Of a stretch of DNA of 34,496 nucleotides, positions 24,795 through 34,459 are shown piece by piece. The translations under genes and the position numbers were made by a program. The stretch comes from Lachnobacterium bovis (GTDB taxonomy: Bacteria; Bacillota; Clostridia; Lachnospirales; Lachnospiraceae). Position 1 is the stretch's first letter; each line of letters opens with the position of its first letter. Under the pieces are notes generated by a model. That model was not told the origin of the DNA. It made no database searches and saw nothing but the letters and a program-made list of their open reading frames with translations. The stretch covers positions 1-34,496 of the forward strand of contig NZ_FOGW01000010.1 in NCBI RefSeq assembly GCF_900111325.1. Reading direction: 5' to 3'.

Positions 24795-24860
24795 AAAGGA
24801 ATAAACAACTAGAATAAAAAAATCGCTGTTTTTATAGCGGTAAAAATTAGATATTATATA

Positions 24861-24943
24861 AAATCTCCCACAGATGCAGGGCTTTCAAATATTTTTGAAG
24901 ATGAAATATTTGAATGTTCGGTGTTTGTTTGGGGGATTTTTTT
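24861..24943 (+). ncRNA. Unexplained long hairpin with T run, upstream of cas6
   Basis: Outer stem AAATCTCCCA (24861-24870) pairs with TGGGGGATTT (24930-24939), one G-U. An internal loop (CAGATGCAGGGCT on the 5' side, 15 nt on the 3' side) follows. The inner stem is a perfect 11 bp, 24884-24894 with 24904-24914, with a 9-nt loop. A run of seven T's overlaps the outer 3' arm. It is too elaborate for a plain terminator. It may be a riboswitch-like regulator of the cas operon or a terminator of an unseen RNA. I do not recognise the class. Confidence 0.45.
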
Positions 24944-24956
24944 ATATACAAAATAT

Positions 24957-24985
24957 TTGCAAAGTAATCAATAAATTTAGATAAA
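24957..24985 (+). promoter_or_regulatory. Weak candidate promoter for the cas operon
   Basis: TTGCAA (24957-24962), 17 bp, GATAAA (24980-24985). Neither box is close to consensus. This is the best pair I see between the T run of the hairpin and cas6. The rest of the 24676-25105 gap is AT-rich, with a short hairpin at about 24826-24840. Confidence 0.3.
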
Positions 24986-25105
24986 TACAAATAATACTAG
25001 GAAATATTTAAATATTCGTATTTATATATTGAAAAAAGAAAATAATAATAATATACTGAATATGTTGCGTGAAAAAGTAATTTGATATATATGAGGAAAA
25101 AAATA

Positions 25106-25840
25106 ATGTTTGCAAAATTAAAAATAAAGCTAGATGATAATACATTAGATTATACAAAATCATCAATGTTTCAAGGAATTCTATTTGAAAAGATTGATAC
25201 AGAGTATGCAGATTATTTGCATCAGCAGTCTTTCCATCCATATAGTCAAGGAATTATTAAACAGAAAAATAATGAAGTGTATTGGTGTATTAATACACTT
25301 TCTAAAGATGCATATGAAAAAATAATTATTCCTTTATTAGACTCCCAATTAAATGAAGTACATATAAAAAAAATAGATAAAACAGTTAAGCTTATAAAAA
25401 AGGAATTACAAATACAAGAGTCCAAAGAATTAACAGTACGTTTTTACAGTGAAAAACCTACAAAAAAAATAAAATTAGATTTTTATGCTCCAGTTTCATT
25501 CAAGCAAAACGGATATTATCAAGCTATGCCTGATTTGAGATTGATCTATCAGAATTTGATGAATAGATACTCTTCAATCAATGATATGGAAATGTTTGAT
25601 AGTGACACATTAGAAGAGTTATTAAAGAATAGTTCAATTACAAAATATAGAATACATAGTGCGTCATTTCCGATGGAAGGTACATATGTCGTTGGTTGCG
25701 TAGGCAGTATTATAATAACTTTTTTTAAAAATGAAACTGTTAGTAAATATGCAAGATTACTATTTGATTTTGCTGAATATGCAGGAATTGGAGTAAAAAC
25801 TTCTATGGGCATGGGAATGGTAAAAAAGGAGGAACTATAA
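25106..25840 (+). CDS. cas6: CRISPR RNA-processing endoribonuclease Cas6
   Basis: A 244-aa protein that cuts the CRISPR transcript within repeats to give crRNAs. It has the twin ferredoxin-like fold pattern: N-terminal FAKLKIKLDD, the YLHQQSFHPYSQG segment with His39/His44 as candidate catalytic residues, and the C-terminal glycine-rich FDFAEYAGIGVKTSMGMGMV motif typical of Cas6. ATG 25106 has GAGG nine bases upstream; earlier in-frame starts (25091 ATG, 25082 TTG) lack one. It is the first gene of a nine-gene type III-A operon, three bases ahead of cas10. Confidence 0.9.
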   Translation: MFAKLKIKLDDNTLDYTKSSMFQGILFEKIDTEYADYLHQQSFHPYSQGIIKQKNNEVYWCINTLSKDAYEKIIIPLLDSQLNEVHIKKIDKTVKLIKKELQIQESKELTVRFYSEKPTKKIKLDFYAPVSFKQNGYYQAMPDLRLIYQNLMNRYSSINDMEMFDSDTLEELLKNSSITKYRIHSASFPMEGTYVVGCVGSIIITFFKNETVSKYARLLFDFAEYAGIGVKTSMGMGMVKKEEL

Positions 25841-25843
25841 TAG

Positions 25844-28270
25844 ATGAAAATTGAAGATGTTAAATTAATAATTGCGTCCTTGTTGCATGACATAGGTAAA
25901 GTTGTGTACAGAGCGGAAGGATGTCGCGAAACACATAGTGTATTAGGTGTAAATTTTCTTAAAGAAGTCGGAATTAAGGATAATGATATCTTAAATTGTG
26001 TTAAATATCATCATGGCGATAAGTTAAAAAATGCAAATATATCAGAAAGTGATTTGGCATATATTGTATATATTGCGGATAACATAGCAGCAGCTGCAGA
26101 TAGACGAGAAGATGATGATTTAGAATATGGTTTTGATAAATTTGCTCAGTTACAATCAGTTTTTAATATTTTAAATAAAAATAAAGGTTGTGGGAAAGAA
26201 TCATATAAGTATAAGCCTGTTATTTTAAAAAGTGAGGAAGATATTAATTATCCGGAAAATAAGGAAGAAAAATTCACAGACTCTATATATAACAATATTT
26301 GTATAAATATTAAAGATTCACTAAAGGGAATTGATTTTAAAGATGAAAATGTGAATGATTATATTAATTCATTATTATTAGCTCTTGAAGCTAATTTGAC
26401 ATATGTTCCATCTTCAACTAAAACAGATGAATTGATGGATATATCTTTATATGATCATCTGAAATTGACAGCTGCTTTTGCAATATGCATAAAAAAGTAT
26501 TTAGAAGAAAAAAACATTTTAGATTATAAAACAGAGTTGTTTAAAAATGCCTCTGGCTTTTATGAAAAAGAGGTATTTTTATTAGCATCATTAGATGTGT
26601 CCGGAATACAAAATTTTATTTATACAATTTCAACAAAAGATGCGTTGAAAACACTTAGAGCAAGATCATTTTATCTTGAAATAATGATGGAGCACATTAT
26701 AGATTTAATACTAGAAAGAATGAATTTGTGTAGAGCAAATTTGATTTATGTAGGAGGAGGACATTGTTATATGCTCCTTCCTAATACAGAAAAAATAAAA
26801 ATGCAGTTTGAAAATATACAGAATGAAATAAATGAATGGTTTTTAGAAGTTTTTAAAACTGCTTTATATATAGCAGGAGGATATGCAGAGTGTAGTTGCA
26901 AAACACTTCAAAATGATCCAAATGGAAGTTATAGAGAAGTATTTAGAAAAGTTTCAAGAAATATTTCTGATAAAAAGAGTAATAGATATACAGCAGAGCA
27001 AATAATGAAATTAAACAAAGAAGAGAAAGATAATTACATAAGAGAATGTAAAGTGTGTAAGAACTCTTCAAAAGTTGATGAAGATGATGTATGTCCAATG
27101 TGCAATAGTATAAAAAGTTTTTCGAAAAAAGTTTTATATTCCGAAATCTTTGTAGTTTATAAGGAGGCAAGTGATGGTCTTCCATTGCCGGGTAATTATA
27201 AACTTAAGGCATATAATAAGAAAGGTTTTACAAAAGGTGAGATAAAAGAAGAGTTAGACAAATTGTTACAGGATGAAAACACTGTTCGTTTATATACCAA
27301 GAATAAATATTACACAGGGAAAAAACTTTCTACAAAAATTTGGGTAGGAGATTATACAACTGGAGATACATTTGAAGAATTTGCAAAAGAGTTAAGTCAT
27401 GGTATTGGAAGAGTTGGAATACTACGTGCAGATGTAGATAATCTTGGAAAATCTTTTGTTGAAGGATTTGAGGATAAGTATGCTACGTTAACAAGATCAG
27501 CAACGTTATCAAGACAATTATCATTATTCTTTAAATTGTATATAAATAGTATATTAAAAAAATCAGAATGTCATATGTATGATGTTATAGAAACAAGTCA
27601 GGATAGTGATGAAAAAAGAAAAGCAACTATTGTATATTCCGGAGGAGATGATGTATTTATTGTTGGAGCATGGGATGATGTTATTGGTTTGGCTATAGAT
27701 CTTAGAGAAGCGTTTAACTTTTATTCGCAAGAAAAACTTACATTATCAGCTGGAATCGGAGTATATAAGCCAGGATATCCAATTAGTGTTATTGCAACCG
27801 AAGTTGAAAAATTAGTAGATGAATCAAAAAAAATGTATGGAAAAGATTCAATTACTTTATTTGAAGATGGACAAAAGCATGAAGAGTTAGCACAAGGAGA
27901 AACTATAGAAATTGGGGATGGAACATATAAATGGAACGATTTTATAGATGGCGTTTGTTTTGAAAAATTAGATATTATATCAGACTTTATGAACCAGTGT
28001 GAGGATAAGGGAAAATCATTCTTATATAAACTTTTGGAATTGATTCGAAATCAAGATGAAAAAATTAATTTTGCCAGATTAATTTATCTTTTATCTAGAA
28101 TAGAGCCTGAAAAAAATATTATAAAAGATGATGAAAAATATAGTAAACAAAAAGAGGCATATGATAAATTTTGCGAAAAAATTGTAACCTGGATTAAAAA
28201 TAAAGATGATATTAGACAATTAAAAACAGCGATAACATTGTATGCATATTTAATAAGAGAAAAGGAGTAA
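25844..28270 (+). CDS. cas10: Type III-A signature protein Cas10/Csm1
   Basis: An 808-aa large subunit of the Csm effector. The N-terminal HD nuclease domain has LLHDIGK (His15-Asp16) and KYHHGD, intact for ssDNA cleavage. A zinc-binding module has Cys402, 405, 417 and 420 (CKVC...CPMC). The second Palm domain carries an intact GGDD at 600-603 (YSGGDDVF), the site that makes cyclic oligoadenylate from ATP on target binding. GGAGG inside the end of cas6 serves as ribosome site. With Csm6 present at the end of the operon, the full signalling pathway is predicted to work. Confidence 0.97.
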   Translation: MKIEDVKLIIASLLHDIGKVVYRAEGCRETHSVLGVNFLKEVGIKDNDILNCVKYHHGDKLKNANISESDLAYIVYIADNIAAAADRREDDDLEYGFDKFAQLQSVFNILNKNKGCGKESYKYKPVILKSEEDINYPENKEEKFTDSIYNNICINIKDSLKGIDFKDENVNDYINSLLLALEANLTYVPSSTKTDELMDISLYDHLKLTAAFAICIKKYLEEKNILDYKTELFKNASGFYEKEVFLLASLDVSGIQNFIYTISTKDALKTLRARSFYLEIMMEHIIDLILERMNLCRANLIYVGGGHCYMLLPNTEKIKMQFENIQNEINEWFLEVFKTALYIAGGYAECSCKTLQNDPNGSYREVFRKVSRNISDKKSNRYTAEQIMKLNKEEKDNYIRECKVCKNSSKVDEDDVCPMCNSIKSFSKKVLYSEIFVVYKEASDGLPLPGNYKLKAYNKKGFTKGEIKEELDKLLQDENTVRLYTKNKYYTGKKLSTKIWVGDYTTGDTFEEFAKELSHGIGRVGILRADVDNLGKSFVEGFEDKYATLTRSATLSRQLSLFFKLYINSILKKSECHMYDVIETSQDSDEKRKATIVYSGGDDVFIVGAWDDVIGLAIDLREAFNFYSQEKLTLSAGIGVYKPGYPISVIATEVEKLVDESKKMYGKDSITLFEDGQKHEELAQGETIEIGDGTYKWNDFIDGVCFEKLDIISDFMNQCEDKGKSFLYKLLELIRNQDEKINFARLIYLLSRIEPEKNIIKDDEKYSKQKEAYDKFCEKIVTWIKNKDDIRQLKTAITLYAYLIREKE

Positions 28271-28277
28271 AATAGAT

Positions 28278-28742
28278 ATGATTTATAGAAATAATGAACG
28301 AAACAATCAGAATAGTAAGCAAACAGTAAGAAACAATGATTCCCACTCAAATACACCGGATAGAAAGCCTCATATTAAAGCAAGTGAATATGCTAATTAT
28401 GTAGATAGAGCAGAAGCGGTGATAGAATATTTATGGTCTAATAAAAAAGAGATCACGACTTCTAAGATAAGAAATATCCTAGCTATGGCAGCAGATATTT
28501 ACAATGACATAAAAAGAGATAAAAGTGAAAGTATTTCAGAAGAAAACAGAAAGAGATTAGAGTATTTAAGAGTTAGAATGATATATGAAGCAGGTAGAAC
28601 TAAAGAAGTTCAGAAGTTTTTAATAGAATCAGACCTTTGCAATGAATTAAAAAAAGTGAATGGTAAGAAGACAAAATATGTAGATTTTTATCATTATCTG
28701 GAAGCATTGGTAGCGTTTCATAAATATTATGGTGGAGAATAG
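28278..28742 (+). CDS. csm2: Type III-A small subunit Csm2
   Basis: A 154-aa, mostly helical, basic protein. A disordered, Asn-rich start (about 1-30) is followed by YANYVDRAEAVIEYLW, the ITTSKIRNILAMAADIY helix (a Csm2 hallmark) and a C-terminal YLEALVAFHKYYGG. Csm2 copies form the inner belly filament along the crRNA-target duplex. It is encoded between cas10 and csm3, the normal order, and starts after GGAG. Confidence 0.9.
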   Translation: MIYRNNERNNQNSKQTVRNNDSHSNTPDRKPHIKASEYANYVDRAEAVIEYLWSNKKEITTSKIRNILAMAADIYNDIKRDKSESISEENRKRLEYLRVRMIYEAGRTKEVQKFLIESDLCNELKKVNGKKTKYVDFYHYLEALVAFHKYYGGE

Positions 28743-28761
28743 AATTGGAGGTAAAATAGAT

Positions 28762-29442
28762 ATGTACGGAAAAATTCAGATAAGAGGAATAGTAGAGTTA
28801 AAGACAGGAATGCATATAGGTGGTTCAGAAGCTTTTGCAGCAATAGGAGCAGTTGATTCGCCAGTTATTAGGGATATACAAACAGGAAAACCGATGTTAC
28901 CAGGAAGTTCAGTAAAAGGTAAGATTAGAACATTACTTGCAAAGGAATTAAATGAAGAAATAACACAACCTGATTGTGACCATGAAAGAATATTAAGAGT
29001 GTTTGGAAGTTCAAAAAAGGGAGACATTCGTCCTAGTAGAATATTAGTTTCTGATATGTTTTTGGCTAATGGAGAGGAATTAAAATCTATGGGAATTCAG
29101 ACATATACAGAGGTAAAGTTTGAAAATAGTATATCAAGAACTACAGGTGTGGCTAATCCTAGACAGATTGAAAGAACAGTCAGAGGTTCAAAGTTTGATT
29201 TAGACATTATTTATGAAGTTACAAATAAAGAAACTGAGAATGAAATAATAGAGGATTTTGAATTAATTGCAGAAGGCTTAAAGTTACTTGAGTATGATTA
29301 TCTTGGAGGTAGTGGTTCTAGAGGATATGGAAAGGTTAGCTTTAATAATTTAAATGCCAAGGCTGTTGTGGGAAACATTAATACAGAATTAGTTAATAAA
29401 TGTGAAAGTGTATTGCAAGAAGTATTTAACAAGGGAGAATAG
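28762..29442 (+). CDS. csm3: Type III-A backbone subunit and target RNase Csm3
   Basis: A 226-aa Cas7-type RAMP protein that binds the crRNA and cuts target RNA every 6 nt. The catalytic Asp is Asp32 (GAVDSPVIRD), and the glycine loop is MLPGSSVKGKIRTLL; the C-terminal YLGGSGSRGYGKVSF is the other RAMP loop. ATG 28762 with GGAGG upstream is preferred over an in-frame ATG at 28729 that overlaps csm2. Confidence 0.95.
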   Translation: MYGKIQIRGIVELKTGMHIGGSEAFAAIGAVDSPVIRDIQTGKPMLPGSSVKGKIRTLLAKELNEEITQPDCDHERILRVFGSSKKGDIRPSRILVSDMFLANGEELKSMGIQTYTEVKFENSISRTTGVANPRQIERTVRGSKFDLDIIYEVTNKETENEIIEDFELIAEGLKLLEYDYLGGSGSRGYGKVSFNNLNAKAVVGNINTELVNKCESVLQEVFNKGE

Positions 29443-29444
29443 AA

Positions 29445-30386
29445 ATGAAACATAAAATTTTTAAACTGAAGTTTAAGACAGCTGTTCATTTTGGGGCGAA
29501 AAGTTTAGATATGAGTAATGAAATTTTTCATTGTGATACGCTATTCTCAGCTTTATGCCAAGAAGTTGTAAAAAAAGGTGATACAAATCTTGAAGAATTT
29601 GTAGAGATGTTTAGAAGTAATAAAGTAAGTATTTCAGATGCATTTCCGTATGTTGGAGAAAAGATGTATTTACCTAAGCCATTTCTTCATGTTGAAAGTG
29701 CGCAACAAGGTGATAGTGGAGTGAAAAAAGCATATAAAAAATTAAAATATATTCCAATTGAGTTATTAGATAAATACCTTAAAGGAGAGTTCCCTGTCCT
29801 AAAAGAAAGCGTAAATCTTGATAAGTTAGGAAATCATGATACTAAAAATCAAGTCGCTATTAGAACACTTGAAAATAGCGAAGAAGGGGATCCTGAACCA
29901 TATAGAGTTGGAATATATCGTTATAACGAAGGAAATGGTTTATATTTTATCCTGGGTTATAGTGATGAAAAGTCGTATGAAATATTTAAGGAATTTTTTA
30001 TAAGTTTAAAATATAGTGGAATTGGAGGAAAAAGATCTTCTGGTTTTGGTCGCTTTGATTTTGAAGAAATCGAAGTACCACAGGAATTAGAGAAGAGACT
30101 TAATTGTGAGAGTGCCTCAACATATATGACATTATCATTATCACTTCCTTCAGATGAAGAATTAGGTGAAGTCGTAAAGGATGCTAATTATATGTTAGAA
30201 AGAAGAGGAGGCTTTGTTTCTTCAAGTACATATGAAAAACAACTAGTAAAAAAGAAAGATTTATATGTTTTTCAGACAGGATCTTGTGTAAAACATATTT
30301 ATAAAGGTGATATATATGATGTATCTAGTATAGGCAGCCATCCTGTATATAAATATGCAATTCCAATGTTTTTGGAGGTGAAATAA
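29445..30386 (+). CDS. csm4: Type III-A crRNA 5'-handle subunit Csm4
   Basis: A 313-aa Cas5-type RAMP protein that caps the crRNA 5' end and contacts Cas10. Typical features are the start FKLKFKTAVHFGAK, CDTLFSALCQE (as in other Csm4 proteins), YLPKPFL, and the glycine-rich YSGIGGKRSSGFGRFDF. It begins two bases after csm3 and its stop overlaps the csm5 start (TAATG), implying coupled translation. Confidence 0.95.
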   Translation: MKHKIFKLKFKTAVHFGAKSLDMSNEIFHCDTLFSALCQEVVKKGDTNLEEFVEMFRSNKVSISDAFPYVGEKMYLPKPFLHVESAQQGDSGVKKAYKKLKYIPIELLDKYLKGEFPVLKESVNLDKLGNHDTKNQVAIRTLENSEEGDPEPYRVGIYRYNEGNGLYFILGYSDEKSYEIFKEFFISLKYSGIGGKRSSGFGRFDFEEIEVPQELEKRLNCESASTYMTLSLSLPSDEELGEVVKDANYMLERRGGFVSSSTYEKQLVKKKDLYVFQTGSCVKHIYKGDIYDVSSIGSHPVYKYAIPMFLEVK

Positions 30387-31525
30387 TGGATAGAAAAAGT
30401 TATCTAAAAAAATACAAATTTGTATTGACAACCTTATCACCAGTATTTATTGGATGTGAAAAAGAAATAAATAAAAAAGAATACTCATATAATAAAGATA
30501 AAAGTGAAATAGATATATATAAACCATATGAATTGTATCAAATGGTTAAGGAAAAAGGGTTAGCAGATGATTTCGAAAACTTTATTTGTTCACCAGCAAA
30601 TTTAAAAAAGGATTTAGGAATTTGGTTAAGTAGGCAAAAAAAAATAAAACCAAGTGAAGTATCTAAATGTGTTAGATATTCATTAGAAATAAAGGATGCA
30701 AAGTTAAATGATGCTAAAACCAAAAACTCTGGAGGTAAATCTACAATTAGTGAATTTGTTAAAGATTCTTATGGTTTACCATATATACCAGGTAGTAGCT
30801 TAAAAGGTGCTCTTAGAACTATAATTATGGCAGAAAGAATATATAAAAATAAGGATAATTATAGGAAAATTAAAGAGGATATAGAGAAGGAAAGTTATAA
30901 ATTTAAAAATATAAGTAAGCCAACTAAAGATATGGAAATCAAAACCTACAATGAAAACAAGATAAAGGATGAAACTAAAATAAGGGATGTTAGAAATGAT
31001 GAGTTAAGAGGGCTTATTATTAGCGATTCGAAGTCCTTAGAATTGGAAAATTTAATTTTGTGTCAACGTTATGATTATAGCGTTGGTGGAAAAGAAAAAC
31101 AATTACCTTTGCTGAGAGAGTGCTTAAAGCCTGATACAAAGATAGAATTTGAAGTAACAATTGACGAAAAAGAATGCTCAGTTACTAAGGAAGAAATTAT
31201 TTCTGCGGTAGAAATATTTAATCGAATATATAACGAAAAGTTTGTTTCGTCATATATTGAAAAGAATAGTTTTATTGACATGAAAAGTGGAAGTTATTTG
31301 TATATAGGTGGAGGAGTAGGATTTGCTTCAAAAACAGAAATTTTTACTTTATTTGAAAAAAATAAGGCAGCAGCTGTTACTCAAAGAATACTTTCTAACA
31401 CAAGTAAAAAGGATAAGTATAATGATGACGTAAGAAATCATGGAATTTCACCTAGAACAATAAAATGTACAAAATATCATGGTAAAACATATCAAATGGG
31501 ATTATGTAAGTTAGAGATATTGTAA
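30386..31525 (+). CDS. csm5: Type III-A 3'-end subunit Csm5
   Basis: A 379-aa Cas7-like RAMP protein at the crRNA 3' end, where it helps recruit nucleases for maturation. It has the start KFVLTTLSPVFIGC, the loop YIPGSSLKGALRT (about 133-145), and the C-terminal KSGSYLYIGGGVGFASKTE and GLCKLEIL. Its start overlaps the csm4 stop by one base. Confidence 0.94.
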   Translation: MDRKSYLKKYKFVLTTLSPVFIGCEKEINKKEYSYNKDKSEIDIYKPYELYQMVKEKGLADDFENFICSPANLKKDLGIWLSRQKKIKPSEVSKCVRYSLEIKDAKLNDAKTKNSGGKSTISEFVKDSYGLPYIPGSSLKGALRTIIMAERIYKNKDNYRKIKEDIEKESYKFKNISKPTKDMEIKTYNENKIKDETKIRDVRNDELRGLIISDSKSLELENLILCQRYDYSVGGKEKQLPLLRECLKPDTKIEFEVTIDEKECSVTKEEIISAVEIFNRIYNEKFVSSYIEKNSFIDMKSGSYLYIGGGVGFASKTEIFTLFEKNKAAAVTQRILSNTSKKDKYNDDVRNHGISPRTIKCTKYHGKTYQMGLCKLEIL

Positions 31526-31550
31526 AATAGAGTTCTTAAGGGGGAGAAAA

Positions 31551-32552
31551 ATGAGTCAAGTTTATATTGATGAAAATGGAGCACAAATTGGGACAGAAGG
31601 TAATAGATTAACAATAAAATATAGAAATGGTGATGTAAGATCTTTTCCTATTGAAACAATAGAAAGTATTATTATGATGGGAAAGTCACAATTAACGACA
31701 CAATGTATGGAAAAATGTATGAATAAAGGAATACCAGTTGCTTTTTTTTCAAAAGGAGGAAAGTATTTTGGAAGGTTAATGTCGTCGGGACATGTCAAAC
31801 CTGAGCTACAAAGAAAACAAAGCGCTTTGTATGATACAGATTTTGCTTTTGAATTATCAAGAAAGATTATAAAGGCAAAAATACAGAATCAAACAGTAGT
31901 GTTAAGGAGATATGCAAAATCAAGAGATTTGGATTTGTTAGGTTTAATCGTTAGTATGAAGAGCGATATAAAACATATTGATAACGTGAAAAATATTCCA
32001 GAATTGATGGGATATGAAGGAAATTCCGCTAAAATATATTTCAAAGGTTTATCGCAATGTGTAGATGATGAATTTGAATTTGAGGGTAGAAGTAAAAGAC
32101 CACCAAAGGATCCTTTTAATTCTTTAATCTCTTTAGGCTATTCCATATTAATGAATAACATATATGAAGTCGTAGAGGAAAAAGGTTTAAATCCATATTT
32201 TGGATTTATGCATAGGGATGGGGAGAATCATCCAACGTTAGTTAGTGATTTGATGGAAGAATGGAGAGCTGTGCTGATTGATTCTACAGCAATGAGTTTG
32301 ATTAATGGCAAGGAAATACTACGTTCAAATTTTTATACAGATTATGAGAATCCAGGTGTTTTCATAGATAAAGATGGGCTAAATATTTTTATTTCAAAAT
32401 TGGAAATGAAATTAAAAACCAGTGTAAAATATTTGAAGTATGTAGACTATGCTGTAAGTTTTAGAAGAGCGATTGCATTGCAAGTTATGTCACTTGTGAA
32501 AGCAATTGAAAGCCAAAATCCAGATGAATATGAACCAATTGTTATAAGGTAG
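31551..32552 (+). CDS. cas1: CRISPR integrase Cas1
   Basis: A 333-aa metal-dependent integrase that inserts spacers with Cas2. Active-site residues are in place: Glu156 (GYEGNSAKIYF), His221 (FMHRDGENHPTLVSDLMEEWR) and Asp233/Glu236. The N-terminal beta domain begins VYIDENGAQIG. It has no fused reverse transcriptase or Cas6. GGGGGAG precedes the ATG. Its presence suggests that the type III-A locus acquires its own spacers. Confidence 0.96.
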   Translation: MSQVYIDENGAQIGTEGNRLTIKYRNGDVRSFPIETIESIIMMGKSQLTTQCMEKCMNKGIPVAFFSKGGKYFGRLMSSGHVKPELQRKQSALYDTDFAFELSRKIIKAKIQNQTVVLRRYAKSRDLDLLGLIVSMKSDIKHIDNVKNIPELMGYEGNSAKIYFKGLSQCVDDEFEFEGRSKRPPKDPFNSLISLGYSILMNNIYEVVEEKGLNPYFGFMHRDGENHPTLVSDLMEEWRAVLIDSTAMSLINGKEILRSNFYTDYENPGVFIDKDGLNIFISKLEMKLKTSVKYLKYVDYAVSFRRAIALQVMSLVKAIESQNPDEYEPIVIR

Positions 32553-32563
32553 GTGCGTAGTAT

Positions 32564-32881
32564 ATGGAAGATTATTTTTTTCAAGTAGAAAAAAGTGAAG
32601 ATAAGAACTTATTACTTATATTGATTATATATGACGTGGTCAATGATAAACGTAGAAATAAGTTGGCAAAGTATCTTTCAGGGTATGGAAATCGCGTTCA
32701 GAAATCGGCTTTTGAAGCTAAAATAACAACAAAGAAGTATGAAAAATTACTTAAAGACTTACCCAATTTTTGTAATATTACAGAAGACAGTATAAGAGTA
32801 TATAAGATAATAGGAAAAAGCCAGGTTAAGGCTTGGGGCGTTTCAGAAGAAGCAAAGGTTGAAGACGTGATAATTTTATAA
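32564..32881 (+). CDS. cas2: CRISPR adaptation protein Cas2
   Basis: A 105-aa ferredoxin-like dimer partner of Cas1. The strand LLLILIIYDVVND with Asp24, then KLAKYLSGYGNRVQKSAFEAKI, is typical. It has a ~15-aa N-terminal extension before the first strand. It starts 12 bp after cas1 stops, with a weak ribosome site (AGGTGCG). Confidence 0.95.
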   Translation: MEDYFFQVEKSEDKNLLLILIIYDVVNDKRRNKLAKYLSGYGNRVQKSAFEAKITTKKYEKLLKDLPNFCNITEDSIRVYKIIGKSQVKAWGVSEEAKVEDVIIL

Positions 32882-32903
32882 AATATAAGGAGAATTAAGT
32901 GTA

Positions 32904-34253
32904 ATGAATGAAATAGTGTTGTTTTCACCAATTGGTGGAACTGATCCAATATCAGAATACAATTTGCATGAAGGAGCAATGTTACATATATGCCGTCATT
33001 ATGGAGTGACTAAAGTATATATGTATATGTCAGGAGAAATTCTAGAAAAACATAAGAAGGATAATCGTTATGTAAAAGCAGTAGAAAAATTAGCGGAACG
33101 TCAAAATAGAAAAATTGACTGCAAGGTAATAGAGAGACCTGATTTAGAAGAAGTGCAAAATTTTGATTTTTTCTATGAAGAATATCAAAAAATATTAAAA
33201 GATATAATATCTGAATTAGATGAAACAGATAGGTTCCTTTTAAATGTTTCTAGTGGTACTCCAGCTATGAAAAGTGCGGTATTGATTATGCATACTTTAG
33301 GTGAGTTTAACTCAACTGCAATTCAAGTGAAAACACCGGAAAAGGGAATGAATAATCATACACATAATGATGAATATGATGTAGATACTTATTGGGGACT
33401 TTGTGCTGAAAATGAAATTGAGGATGATGGTGTAGGGCGTTGTGTAGAAGTAAATTTACCTTCATTAATAAAGATTAGATACTCAGAAATAATAAAAAAT
33501 CATGTGAAAAAATGTAATTATGCAGCAGCTTTAGATGTCTTGGAAAATGCCAAAACGTTATTTTCAGGAAATCAATATGAAGAATATCATGCTTTGTTAG
33601 AGATGGCAAATATGCGTTTGCATCTTGATTATAATCATGCTAAAAAGATTGCAACTGAAAAAGGATTGGAATGTTTTTCTATAGTAGATGGTTCTAAAAT
33701 TAAAATATTTGAGTATGCATTGGCTATAGATGTTAAAAGAATGAATGAAAATTATGCTGATTTTATTAGAGCATTAACACCATTGTTTCTTAACTTGATG
33801 GAGTTAATGTTAGAAAAACAATGTAATATTAAAATAAGCAAGTATTATACAGATGATAATGTAAAGTGGGACATGGAAAAGTTGGTTAACACAGAGGTGT
33901 TTAATATTCTTATAAACAAATGGGAAAATTTTGGGAATAAAAATAGTACACCATATGTTCAATCTGTACATATACTAGAAGTGATTATTAATTTGAGTGA
34001 TGTCTCTTTAAAAGTGAAGGAGTGTGCAAAGAAACTTAGAAAAATTGAGGAAAGTATAAGAAATTTAGCTGCGCATAATATTGTTTCAATAACAGATGAA
34101 GACATAAAGAAAAAAACTGATATGAGTAGTAAACAGATAATGGACTTAATAAAAGAAGCATTTACTTATACTGCTATAAATGTAAAGACACATGCATGGA
34201 ATGATTATTCAAGAATGAATGAGAGCATTATTGGAAAGATAGATTTGTTATAA
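32904..34253 (+). CDS. csm6: CARF-HEPN ribonuclease Csm6
   Basis: A 449-aa ancillary RNase switched on by cyclic oligoadenylate from Cas10. The N-terminal CARF domain has ILFSPIGG-like VLFSPIGGTDP at the start and NVSSGTPAMKSA (about 114-125) in the ligand site. The C-terminal HEPN domain keeps its R-x4-H motif, Arg386-NLAA-His391, so RNase activity should be intact. GGAG precedes the ATG. Last gene of the operon. Confidence 0.95.
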   Translation: MNEIVLFSPIGGTDPISEYNLHEGAMLHICRHYGVTKVYMYMSGEILEKHKKDNRYVKAVEKLAERQNRKIDCKVIERPDLEEVQNFDFFYEEYQKILKDIISELDETDRFLLNVSSGTPAMKSAVLIMHTLGEFNSTAIQVKTPEKGMNNHTHNDEYDVDTYWGLCAENEIEDDGVGRCVEVNLPSLIKIRYSEIIKNHVKKCNYAAALDVLENAKTLFSGNQYEEYHALLEMANMRLHLDYNHAKKIATEKGLECFSIVDGSKIKIFEYALAIDVKRMNENYADFIRALTPLFLNLMELMLEKQCNIKISKYYTDDNVKWDMEKLVNTEVFNILINKWENFGNKNSTPYVQSVHILEVIINLSDVSLKVKECAKKLRKIEESIRNLAAHNIVSITDEDIKKKTDMSSKQIMDLIKEAFTYTAINVKTHAWNDYSRMNESIIGKIDLL

Positions 34254-34459
34254 TGTGTAATTGTTATATTGAATATTGTATTGGAAGATGTTAAAATGTA
34301 AAAGGCTATTCTGCATTTATTGAAGAATAGCCACGTACTTAGAAGATACAGATTTTTATAAGGTTTTATATCTATATAAAATCTAAATAATTTTGAATTG
34401 TAGCTTTCCCACGCAAAGTGGCTTTTTAGTGTACTGCTATCAAGGGTTTGCAGGGAGAG
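34254..34459 (+). promoter_or_regulatory. Probable CRISPR leader
   Basis: This AT-rich gap lies between csm6 and the putative first repeat. It holds a hairpin (GGCTATTCT 34304-34312 with AGAATAGCC 34324-34332) whose T run is on the minus strand only. It also holds an inverted repeat, TTTTATAT-CT-ATATAAAA (34364-34381), and a small CCAC-GCAAA-GTGG hairpin near 34410. The position and the lack of ORFs fit a leader carrying the array promoter and the Cas1-Cas2 integration site. No clear promoter pair could be picked. Confidence 0.5.

Noticed and set aside
24855..24866. 12-mer TATATAAAATCT shared with the CRISPR leader at 34373-34384
   Set aside because: In DNA this AT-rich a 12-mer match within 34 kb is expected by chance, and the flanks do not align.
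25549..25893. 114-aa minus-strand ORF over cas6/cas10
   Set aside because: It overlaps two well-supported genes antisense and has no start signal or family features.
34304..34332. Hairpin after csm6 as the operon's terminator
   Set aside because: On the plus strand the stem is followed by ACGTACTTAG and not a T run; it may instead act on the minus strand or be part of the leader.
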